Part shown: piece by piece, positions 40,901 to 51,137 of the stretch
Layout: each line of letters opens with the position of its first letter
Position numbering within the stretch: the first letter of the stretch is position 1
From: Balanoglossus misakiensis
Taxonomy: Eukaryota > Hemichordata
DNA: 64,000 bases
Direction of reading: 5' to 3'
Assembly (NCBI GenBank): GCA_040954595.2
Contig: CM082579.2
Coordinates: 2,604,001 to 2,668,000, forward strand
Notes under the pieces: generated by a model
Databases searched by the model: none
What the model was told of the DNA's origin: nothing
Seen by the model: the letters and a program-made list of their open reading frames with translations, nothing else
Position numbers and translations under genes: made by a program

Positions 40901-42481
40901 AGGGAGGAGGTAAGCATGAGTGATATCTTTCCAGTCCACTCTTAAATGAAAATAATCTAGCGAAGATCAAGGATCAATGTATAGGTGCCACTCTGTTGTG
41001 AGCATGAGACTAAGATCATAGTATTACCTGGATAAAATATGAAGAATCCAATCACAATTTGTACTTTTTTGTAGCTGTCTGAACTCTTGAGGATACAAAA
41101 TTTGAATTTAGAAGAATTGAAAGATGAGTTCAAGGAAAAGCTATCCAAACAACATTCAGAACATCAACAACTTGTGGACGGCATGACTCAAGAATATACC
41201 AGCAAGATGAATAAAATAACCACTGACTTTGAGACAAAGAACCGTACATTGCAGGTGAGAATTAACTCTTTGAGTAGTTGCACATATCTTGGTCAATACC
41301 AGTAACTATGAAGGGTCTGTATCAGAATTGTACATGTAGGTGTCATTTCTTTCCAAGTCAAACTGCAGTGTTACCAGAAGTATTCTGAAATTTTGTCTCT
41401 TTCACATTTTAACTCACTGTTACGTCTTATATTAACCTTGTATTTTTGCAGGATGAAGTTGAAACGCTGAATTTTCAATGCCAAAACTACAAAGATAGAG
41501 TTAAATCATTTGAAGCAAACTTACATAAAGATCTTGATGCCAAGTTACAGGTAAACTTTGTGATTTCTCAGAATTTTTTAATTTGCATGAATGCGTGAAT
41601 TTCTCTTCACAAAGACAAAGGCTGTCCTGTTCTAATCTCTGATATTATTCCATAATTTCTTTCACAGCTGGCCATTGCACCTTACAAAGATTTACAAGCA
41701 GAAGTTGAGAGTTTGAAATGTGTGTTGGAACTGAAACGTGTAGAAATGCACGAACTCCGTGCACACAAGAATCAACTATCGAAACAGGTTGGTGATTTCC
41801 AATGGAGTACATGTAGTACATGTCAAGTTTTATCTAAATGAGATGTGATGCAGATATGTGATCACATTTATTGTATGTTTGGTAAAACTTACAAAACTGT
41901 TGTTGTTTTGTTTTTTGGGGAATCAGCTTGAAAGAATTCCAAAGATGGAGGAAACTATAAAGAAACTTGAAGCCACCAATGAATCATTGAGTGCCATTGT
42001 GGAGAGAAAAGCAAACTATGAAAGGTAATGCTATCAACATCTCCTGCATTGCTTTCATCTTTTCAAAGTACCTGTCTTTTGACTTGAAGGGATTGGTTTA
42101 TTGTGATATTTTGAATACCGGTAATTGTGTTTCGTGTCAATGGTTATATGAAAACTAAAATTCTGACCAGTTTATTGTTTGTCTCGCCCTAACAGGCAGC
42201 TTTCCTCCGAACATCTGGTTCTGCAAGAACATTTTGAGAAAGAAACAGAGGTCAACAAACGTCTCTCCAGGGAGAACGAAGAACTAGTATGGAAGTTACA
42301 GAATTCCGATGGTGGATCATTGTCAAGTTTGACACCCAGCAGTACCCGATCAACACTGTCACCTTCACCAACTCATAGCCATGTTCACAGCCACCTGCTA
42401 CGAGAGAGTCAGACACTGTCAAGGTCAAGTTCGACAGACAGTCATGAGAGTGGGGTCTTTCCACTCTCGCCATCACAGTAG
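19843..42481 (+). CDS. MTUS1/2-like: CAP-Gly domain / MTUS-type coiled-coil protein
   Basis: Predicted microtubule plus-end protein. In-phase exons: 19843-19932, 24750-28170, 30101-30313, 30814-30855, 32003-32266, 32914-33015, 39600-39835, 39944-40025, 40342-40599, 40854-40909, 41075-41254, 41452-41550, 41668-41787, 41927-42024, 42196-42481; 5547 bases, 1848 residues. CAP-Gly lies at about residues 83-152, a disordered acidic region follows to about 1170, Ser/Thr-rich linker exons run to about 1415, and a coiled coil runs to about 1780. The C-terminus ([20 protein letters not shown], then ENEELVWKL) matches the end of vertebrate MTUS1/MTUS2, which lack CAP-Gly. SxIP motifs SRIP (195-198) and SEIP (1162-1165) predict EB binding. 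The start ATG at 19843 has good context (AAAATGG). The first exon and the join across 33016-39599 are the least certain parts; an untranslated leader may lie upstream. Confidence 0.85.
24750..28170 (+). CDS. MTUS1/2-like: Giant CAP-Gly exon (3421 bases)
   Basis: One internal exon, acceptor TATTTTCAG at 24749 and donor GAG/GTAAGA at 28170, phase 0 in and phase 1 out. The CAP-Gly domain spans about 24903-25115: [17 protein letters not shown], then [17 protein letters not shown] and [14 protein letters not shown]. The family groove motif GKNDG appears as GKHNG. After it come a basic Ser/Pro segment with SRIP at 25242-25253 (a likely microtubule- and EB-binding module), an acidic region with recurrent L-[NSQ]-x-[TA]-F motifs, a 56-residue tandem duplication (26193-26528), and a basic Ser-rich end (about 27700-28150) with SEIP. 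Long antisense open frames over this exon are composition shadows. Confidence 0.95.
28789..28881. mobile_element. Short MITE-like element with terminal inverted repeats
   Basis: A 93-base segment in the intron after the CAP-Gly exon, with ends TTAACTCTTTCACT and its inverted counterpart AGTGAAAGGGTTAA (13 of 14 matching). Size, TTAA-type ends and absence of coding capacity suggest a miniature inverted-repeat element. Confidence 0.5.
30101..33015 (+). CDS. MTUS1/2-like: Symmetric Ser/Thr-rich linker exons
   Basis: Four exons (30101-30313, 30814-30855, 32003-32266, 32914-33015) of 213, 42, 264 and 102 bases. Each is a multiple of three and bounded by phase-1 introns with good splice sites. They encode a basic, Ser/Thr-rich disordered linker between the CAP-Gly exon and the coiled coil, including a Thr run followed by Ser/Ala-rich sequence in the third. 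The 42-base microexon encodes [13 protein letters not shown] and uses a GTAAGT donor. Any combination could be skipped without frameshift. Confidence 0.8.
33016..36821 (+). other. Intron sequence before the alternative first exon
   Basis: AT-rich, with no paired splice signals joining conserved coding sequence. The segment just before 36822 would hold the internal promoter implied by the alternative first exon. No TATA box is evident there. Confidence 0.5.
36822..36936 (+). CDS. MTUS1/2-like: Alternative first exon for a short, ATIP1-like isoform
   Basis: It starts with ATG and is open for 38 codons, ending in phase 1 at a GTATGA donor, which joins the coiled-coil exon at 39600 in frame. The short product would be 509 residues, coiled coil only, without CAP-Gly or SxIP regions. 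The encoded [20 protein letters not shown] resembles the start of human ATIP1 (MTUS1 short isoform), which from memory includes FSLSTIHIRLTAKGLLRN. There is no in-phase acceptor: the nearest AG would put a stop into the long frame. This supports a transcription start here rather than an internal exon. The resemblance is by eye. Confidence 0.7.
39600..42481 (+). CDS. MTUS1/2-like: MTUS-type coiled-coil region exons
   Basis: Nine closely spaced exons encode the conserved C-terminal half: a short conserved segment ([20 protein letters not shown], comparable to the FEALTVVIQHLL region of human MTUS1), then long heptad-rich Glu/Lys/Leu sequence, and the MTUS signature ENEELVWKL near 42280. In vertebrate MTUS proteins this region mediates dimerisation and partner binding (AT2 receptor in ATIP1). 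The tail after the coiled coil is Ser/Thr/Pro/His-rich and ends [12 protein letters not shown] before TAG at 42479-42481. Intron phases agree at every junction. Confidence 0.93.
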
Positions 42482-45400
42482 TTGTCCGACTGGGGAAAAA
42501 AGAGTTTTGGAAAATGGAGAGAACATTTGGTTGTTTTTTTAGGATCAGTTGCAGTCTGAACGTGGTAATGGTATGGTACGACTGCAGTTGGTGGAAGTGT
42601 CGGCTCATTACTACTGTAGAGTCATGTTGCACAACTCATGTCCATGTTGTGAGATGTATATCAGTGGAATGGACACAAGACAGATTTCACTGGACTACTC
42701 ACGCAAAGTTGCTATGATCTGAGGAGGCTGTGCGAAGGACTCAAGAATAAGCCGATCAGCCGGTCGGCCATCTTTTGTACTAAATTTCTTCACCTACAAG
42801 ATCATCATTCACAGTGTCAAATTTACGCGCGACATCTGGCATGAATGGACCATGCGTACCGAGTCAAATTCAAAACTGTCATATCTCTATTGGTCACATA
42901 GTATAGATATGTCTGTTGTGTGATAATTTCTGTGTCACAGTCTGGTCAAACAGTTCACACATATCCGTGTAGCACATGGCTAAGTCACATATCTGACTAC
43001 CGGTAGCTATTGCCAGGTTTTTAGTTTTCAGTCATGCACACACAATACAAATACGTCAATGCCTGTTTTTCAAATGCAGAACAAGCAGCATCGTGATGGG
43101 GTTGACTTTAGTGAGATTCAAACAAAGTAACTTCTCAACAGAAGTGTAATATTCAAGATGCCTACATATACAGTAAAACTCGCAATGCGAGTTCTCTTAG
43201 ATTACAGAACCGAAGTTATTGTGATGATGAGTTCTGTAATGAAAAATAGGTGCGTTTGATTGGAAACCCATAACTTTGCTTTATAACTGCACAACACACA
43301 CTTCGTATTTGTCTGTACACATTCCATGATCAAGGAAAATTACCGTCAGCATCTTTTAATACTAATACTAGTTGTTGATCAAAAATCTTTGCCAATGTCG
43401 TAAAAGGTCACAAACACAGTCATTCGGTGTAGAAACCATTGTGTGAAAGTGTTCTAACATCAAATTTTTAACTGCAAATTAAATAGTAATATATAAATGA
43501 ATGAAGGAAATCTTCAAAGAAATATATGATTGTTGTTGGACTACATGTTTGCATATCAATGTGAATGATCCATAATCACTTTTTGAGTTGTGGTTGTGTG
43601 GTTGTTTTGTAGACTGGTTTTCCAAAGAAGTGGTCATATTTGATATATGAGCCACATTTGTGGTCATAGCTTTAAAGTTTTTTCCGATAATTCTATAAAT
43701 GTGAGTGAGTTTATATCTGGGTGTTTTTTTGTCTGAGGCTCAGGCTGTCTTGTGTGTTTTCTATTTGCTTCAGTTCTGTGTGCTATGTTGTGCCATTTGC
43801 CAGGGGAGTTGAGCAAAATCAGTAGCGTGTTTGAGTTTTGTACTCTTGAGGGCGCTCTTCACATCTTGAAGTTCTTGAACGAAAATAGCTGAATCAACAA
43901 AATGCAAATTTACTGCTGCAGAGTCAGTTTGGGGATGGAAGTAATACCCTGGAAAATATCAGAGACTCAATGCAACACTGTATGAAATGAAACAGTTAAT
44001 TCTTGATTTTATCTTCTGAAACCATCTCAGCTGGAGTCCAAACAGACCACTGTCTCGTTTCTGTTGTTGCAAAAATATGATCTTTATTCTAATTGCAAGA
44101 CTCTATCATGAACATTGCCCTCGGAAGAAATTCCAGAATTGCTCATGAAGAGTTATGTTTCCACAGAAACTTGAGGTTTGCTGCAACGCCCTATTTTGTA
44201 TATGCTGCTGTGTGGTGTTCATGTAAACAAAAATAAATGTTGATAAAGATTTACCCGAGTACTTAAAAATTTTGTTTTTTGTTTTGAAAATTAACAATTC
44301 CATTATACTGTACAAAAGAATATTTGGTGTGTCTTGCCATGTAAATCTTATGTAATATAAATTAATGCATCTTATACTAAATATGCTGTATATTCAAAAT
44401 ATCAATTATATTCATGCAGACTAATTTACAACACTTGTTTAGAAAATCTTTATTTTTTTTTCTTCAGAATATTAATTTATAAAGTGTTTTGATTAATATT
44501 GTTCAGTTTTGCAGAAGAAGTGGAAGTCTTTACTTTTCATTTTCATGCAAACAGATAATGATTTTGGACATGTTTTAAATGTCAGTATAGATTGTGGCTG
44601 CCCGATGCAGGAACTGGTGTTAAATGAACAGTCAGTTGTCACATAGATGGTAGTGATTGTATTAAATTGTGTTGGGGTAGAAAGTGCCCCACATTAATTT
44701 TTTTTCCATATCCTTTGATCATGGTGGTGCAAATTTTGTAAACGAAAATGTTACATGCATTTCTTTTGGTGATTGTAGAGTCAATTCGATATTTCGTGTG
44801 GCATCAAGTAAATGTCTGTTACTCCAGGCTTTTACCCCCAAACTCCCACCCAAGGTATCACGCTGTTCAGTCTTCCATTTTATTTTGTTGGTCAACTCAT
44901 GAAGTTTCAGGAAATTCTTCAACGCTCTGCACATTCAGTGAGCTTAGTTTTGTGTACCTTGTATTTCTGTATGATGGAGTTTGATGGTAATGTTGGTCTA
45001 AGTTCTTGTCTGGAGTGAAACACAAAACTTGTTTGTTCCAGAACTGCTACTCAAGTGAGTTGAATTGTCCACTCTCATTTCACTGAATCCTTCCAACATA
45101 GAATATAGTCACGTAGTTTGAACTCTTGCCTGTTCTGCGCGTTTTGTGGTTCCGTAACATGTTTTGCACTAAACTGTATTTGCCATTAATTTGTATTGTG
45201 GTGCAGTAGTGTGTGGATTAAAATAATTGCTGTTGTCATGTGAGTAACCGTTGTCAAAACCTGAAAATGATCCAAGCGCCTGCTGACATTTTCCCCAAGG
45301 TAATCATATTAGTTTGCAAAATCAACAAATTTATTGAAGGAATATTGAGTATAGCTGTGATTCAGTTATATCATGAAATGCATGATGGGATATCATCTCA

Positions 45401-45680
45401 TAGAAATATAAAAAAGAGAAAATCTAATATGAGAATTTGAACGTTCTAAAGTGAAAAATTAAAATGATAAAAATATAAGCCTTGAAAAAATAAAAACCAA
45501 TTATTAAAACCATCCCAGAAAAAACTTTTTGTTGTGAATCCAGATTAATATATGGCCTGTAGTCTGCAGTTGAAAACACTGCAGAATTTCAGTGTCAGCA
45601 CTTCTAAAATATTAACTGTAATTTATTCCTCTTGTTGTAGAGCTTTATGGAAATAAAATCTTTATGAACTTATGAGTTCG
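42482..45680 (+). other. 3'UTR of the CAP-Gly/MTUS-like gene
   Basis: No coding sequence is recognised. AATAAA at 44232-44237 and a stronger context at 45652-45657 (followed by T/G-rich sequence) are candidate polyadenylation signals. Use of the distal site gives a UTR of about 3.2 kb and puts the transcript end within about 330 bases of the convergent SLAIN signal. Confidence 0.5.
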
Positions 45681-45984
45681 AGTCTTGAAGTTTTAAAATG
45701 TTACGCGATCACTTGTGGAAAAAAATTGTGCTATGTTGGGTATCTAAGTTAATCCTTTATTTTCTGAAGTATTCAAGTATAGTTCATGCCTTTTCTGAAT
45801 TAAGAATGACTGTATAAAGATGTATATGTTGTAAGTAAAACGATACAAGTCAGGTGTGCTGTAGACATTTGGCTCGTAAACAAAGGCTAAATGATATTGA
45901 CCGTTGGTGGTAGTGTCTGCTTTTATGGCATCCAAAGAATTCATTGTGGGAAAGAAAAGACTCGGTCAACAGTTTACAAACAAA

Positions 45985-48889
45985 ACAAAGCTTTATTGTT
46001 TGAAATGCCCTGACACACTGTAAACCCCATAATTATCTTGTATGAAATCAAAGTACAATGTACAGCAAAATGAAATGAATAAAATTCCAAGAAAAAGGAA
46101 ATATACATTACTGAAATTGACACTTGACATAACAAAATCATTCAACAAGATTGAAAAAACATGGACTTCAGTGTGCTTGACATGGTTCAAATCACATTGA
46201 TGCATTTCATTGTTTTCTAGTTTACCAACATGGTTTATTTACTTCATTTTTCTTGTGTGTGGCCAAGAAGCGAAATGTGCTGATTTGTTGAGCTTTATTT
46301 TCCCATACATGGAAAACACATCACTGTTGTAAAATTGTTTTGACAAAACGTTAAGTGAATGGGAGTTTGTGGTTGAACAATATGGCTGTTTTCTACAGAA
46401 ATGAAAAAGCACATACCATGCAAAAAACGGGGAGAGAGCCTCTACTAAACTGAAAAAAAAAATACATCTTTAATACAATGATTCTATGACTACACTACAT
46501 GCATGGATAAAGACTGGACCCTGCTTTAAATGAACTGTGACAAGTTCTAAAAGAAAAAAAAAGTTGAAACTTGAGAAGTTTGTGAAGTACAGATATTTAA
46601 GTGTGCTGGTTGCACAAAACTTCAACAGTGCATTTACATTTGTCCCAAACAAACTAACAGCTACATTAACCAGTGATCAGTCACTTCAGTGGGCAAACTC
46701 AGGCCTGTGTGAGGTAACCTGAAAGTTAACACTGGGGGAAAAACAGACTTATTTAATAAATATCTTGAATTTACAAGCATTAAGAAATAAAAGGCTTTGA
46801 AAAAGTCAAGTTACACAATATATACAGGTTCTGAATTCTCTGATGTATAGCGATGATAATTCAAGTATTAGTATTATTGGCAAAGGAATAGTCTTTTTGA
46901 CCAATGGCATTACAGGTCATGTGTTACTCTTGCCATATTAGGAAATCATTTTATTCATGATGCATATCCCATTGAAAACAGATACACTATTTACATGTAC
47001 AGTACTTGAAAACTCAAATTGCAAAAAAAGTACTATTTTGTGTCTTTAAAGTTTAACTCTGAAGAAGTTTGAACAGAGAATTCTTCAGCACATTCAATAG
47101 ACTTTTGATTTTATGAATCCAGCATTGTGAACTCTCAGAACATAACTGCACCATTTAGACATCTCAATCTTCTTCAAAAGCCCGAAAAATCTGACAGTTT
47201 TTGCTAAAAAGGTTTAGCAATCTGTTCAACAGACTGACTGAACACCATGCACAGTTCGTCTCGATGTCTAATATGTAAATACCACTGTTCAGATTCCTGA
47301 CTTGTTTTTGAAAGGAAGAATTCAGAAAAGTTTACAAAGATTTGAGATTACATACACTGTGAACACATCAACATGGAAATCTTAACTTTGAACAGGAACA
47401 CTTTGATTTCAATAACCACTCCACTTCTTTTTAATGACAAGTTGAGGAAATCAACCTCAATTTTTTTTTTAATTTTCCTATAAATCAACAACTTTGCAAG
47501 GTTCTTAGTTTGGGCTGACCTGAAACAATCTTGCAAAGATGTCAGTGACTGGTCAAATTCATTTGTTAGACCAATCTGCAAATTTGAACAACATGTGCAT
47601 ATCAAGACTATAAACCTGTAAGAATGTTCCTTCAAATGCACTGCAGACCACTCCAAATGTTTTACACAACTACAGAACACTTGATTTACAGGTAAATGCA
47701 TATATTTTGAGAAAATGATACGATCAACGCATTACCATATACTGATCACTTAATTCACTTGAAGAAGAAGACTGAACATTGCCATAAAACTGGACAAAGA
47801 GGATTAATTTAGCAAATTGGTACGAACTGAACGAACCACACAACTGATCAGCCCGACATGTTGTCAAAACTGGCCCGGATTGTAAGTCCTGGCTTGTGAT
47901 CAGTGTTGATTACCACTTAATTAGTTTGTCTTTTCATTGGTCAGGTTTATGATTTTTTGTTTCAGATAACATTTTCGGGCAACGGAATGTTCATGATAAG
48001 AAGGCTAACATGACAAAACTGCAGAAAATCCCCCCTCCCTCTTCCCCCCCCCCCCCCCCGCCCCCAAAGAAAACAAATAACAAAATACAAAATAAACAAA
48101 CGGAAATGACCAGCAAATCATCACTTCCAGTGGAATGGATTAGTGCATTTGTAATGTTAGAGTTTGTACTCCAGTTATCATTGCACTTTAAATGAGGTCA
48201 TCTGGTGCTGAACCTGTAACAAGTATTCTGATTGGCTACTATGGTACAGCTTGGAAACTGTCGAGCCAATCAGCATCTCTCTCCTAGGTGGGCATCACTC
48301 ACTGACCTTTGGACCTCGTTGACAGGTTATACAATTTCTAAATCTAAAATAAAATTATTCACACATCTGCAGCAGTGTAATCTTTATTAAAATCTTAAAT
48401 AGCATGACTTCACTTTTGATATTGAGAATAACGGCAAAAATTAAATTTTTGACCCCTAACATCACATATTGAGCAATATGGCAAATTTCTGATAATTGTA
48501 AAATACAGGCACTGTAAAATGCGTAAATTGAACAGGAAAATCACTAAATTAACAATGACATGATCGAAACTAAATTTCAGAGTTGCAGTATTTCAGAGGT
48601 TGAACCTGATGGTTGCATTCTCTCACTCAAAAGACCCAGTTGAAAGTTTCCTTTCCGTCAAACATCTCCCAGCGGCCATCTTGTTTGGCACTTCAAAGTG
48701 CGCCCTCGACGACCAAGACACTCCCGATTACAACCTTCAAAATACTGCAATAAATTATTCCTCACAAATAAAATCCTATCATAAAATGTATCCCAAATCT
48801 AAGTGAAACCCAATACTCTAATAATTTATAACCCCCCTTAATTTAAATCTGATTATGCAATTGATTTGTGAGAAGTACTGTTGCGTTGA
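45985..48889 (-). other. 3'UTR of SLAIN
   Basis: Noncoding sequence after the SLAIN stop. On the minus strand, AATAAA occurs at 48383-48388 (proximal, about 0.5 kb after the stop) and 45992-45997 (distal, about 2.9 kb). A C-rich tract lies at 48031-48065. Confidence 0.5.
48031..48065. repeat. C-rich homopolymer tract
   Basis: A pyrimidine tract containing a run of 16 C (48044-48059) interrupted by one G and followed by five more C. Transcribed from the minus strand it would give a G-rich stretch in the distal SLAIN 3'UTR. The length is likely variable between individuals and error-prone in assembly. Confidence 0.9.
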
Positions 48890-51082
48890 CTAGAAGCATC
48901 CTTCCTTCCAAGTTTCATCTCTGATTCGATATTCGTTGTTACCTTGTCGTGGTATTGAGGTACTGTCAAGACAGAAGAGAAATAGAAAGAATGATTTTAG
49001 TGGCAGGAGACACCACAGATACTATGGCTACCATACATTTCATCAATCCCAGATTTTCCATCGGAGGTCATGAAAAAATGTGTAAATTCAAGGTGACCAT
49101 ATAAATACCCACCTTCTGCTATGATTGACCGGTTCGCTGAGTCTCGACTTGTGTTTCTGTCCATTCCTGGTCAGGGGCCTTGGCAGAGAGCTACTGCGGT
49201 GTGGCGAGATGTCTCCACTGCGCACGCCGACGGGTATGCTGCTACGATGTGGCGATGATGTCCGTAGGTTGGTTGGGGAGGGTTGCCTGAGATGGGAAAT
49301 CTGGGTAGGCTGGCGAAGTCTGGATTCGTGATTCTGTATTCCCGTTGACGGTGGGGGCGGTGATGCCTGCTGCCGGCCTCCTCTCTCTCGAACTAGGTTT
49401 GGCATACTGCTCCTAGTTTGGTCTGAAAGTGAAAGAAAAATAATCATTTTACTGGTTGTCAACTAAATCTCTACTGTTTGTAGATGGTATACATAACATC
49501 TTAGTCACCAGAAAATCAAACTCTGTGATCGTGTTTTCTCACCTGAAACTTGTAAATTGGCCAAATCTTCTGGAGAAATGGTGTGATTTGCTAAGGAAGC
49601 TCCTAAACTGTATCTCTTCATCTCACCTGCATAGAAAAGTCAAAAACACAAGTTACATAAATGTAGTTGCTACATGTATTGTGCAAGATACAGTCCAGCT
49701 GGGTGTATATTGTTCATCATCTGAGAACACAGTTTATGTCATTCAGTCTGGCAGACGACTTTGTCATATATGCTTTTTTGTTAGCCACATATTTGAATGA
49801 TTTTTACTATACATAGCACTGACAAAAATTGACACAATGTTGTGTACCTTCACGACTTTTCTTGACTCGTTCTAGTGAAGGTCTTCTTCTCAGCACCACA
49901 GTCGGCTGTTCATTTTCAAAGTTGTCATCCGGGAAATCATGATTCTCTGATTGTCTGTGTTTTGGCGAGTGTCCCTTGTCTCTGTGCTGCGGATGCTGCC
50001 GGTGTTGCCGGTGATGCTGCTTTCTGCTCTGGTGCTGCAGCAGTTCCTGGTGCAGTTGCTGCTGTTGTGGGTGCTGCTGTTGTTGCAGATAGTATTCGCC
50101 CTGCTGCTGATGATTCTGATGGTACTGCTGTTCTGGCTGGAACTGCATTGGCGAGTGTTGCTGTCTGTGGTGCTGCTGCTGCGACGGCACAAGGCTGCGG
50201 GGCGAGTGTTGCTGCTGCGGTGCATGACCCCGAGGCGAGTGTTGCTGCTTGTGATGCGGCTGCTGCTGCTGGTTCCGATGGTACTGTTGCTGTTCCTGGT
50301 GTTGCTGCGGATGTTTCCGATGTTGCTGCAGCTGTGGGTGACTGCGATGCTGTTGCTCCTTGTGTTGCTGCGCTTGCTGCTGATACTGCAAACTGGATGA
50401 CGGTGATGAGATTCTGCGTGGCGAAGAGTTTGGCGAACTCTGGATAGTTGCCTGTCTTAAACCTAGCACAGAGAAAAAAATTATTAGGATGATAATAGGT
50501 TTGTGAGAGACTATCTTGAATGAGCTTTGTACAAAGTGCAATTTATAGTACATGTACTTCTACTGAACTGAGAGATTCATTACTAGAAGGCATTCCACAT
50601 TGGGATAATTGAGAGTGCCTTCAAGCTACAAATCTTTCAGGCTACAATTCATGTGTTTATCATGATTTACTAGTATTCAACTAACTGTGGTATTGTTAGT
50701 GACATTGGCTTATCATGAGTAAGTTCATTTATGGCGAGTGACAGCGAGAGAACATGGTGTGTCTTAATTTTTGGCGAGAGGTGGCTTCTGAGAGAGTCTA
50801 GCGAGAGACAGACTGTCCTGGAGGCCTGCACTCCATACAGGATATTGGGACAAATTACATGTAATGGCAGTCATGGAGAGAAAATTAATAGAAATACATC
50901 TTACACATTTATCATTTATATGACACTCTATCGCTACATGTGTTTAGTAGAGTGCGGCCATGCAGCGTGTCTTACCGCCGCTCAGTGAGTTAAAAACATA
51001 ACATAAACTGGGACTCTCTTGAAAACAGTCCATGGCTTATTTTTTTACGTGCAGGGAAGTTACAAGTGGGTTTTTCATTGGT

Positions 51083-51137
<55 letters not shown>

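Noticed and set aside
49875-50447. 190-residue plus-strand open frame rich in Ala and Val
   Set aside because: It is the antisense reading of the Gln/His-codon exon of SLAIN; composition explains it.
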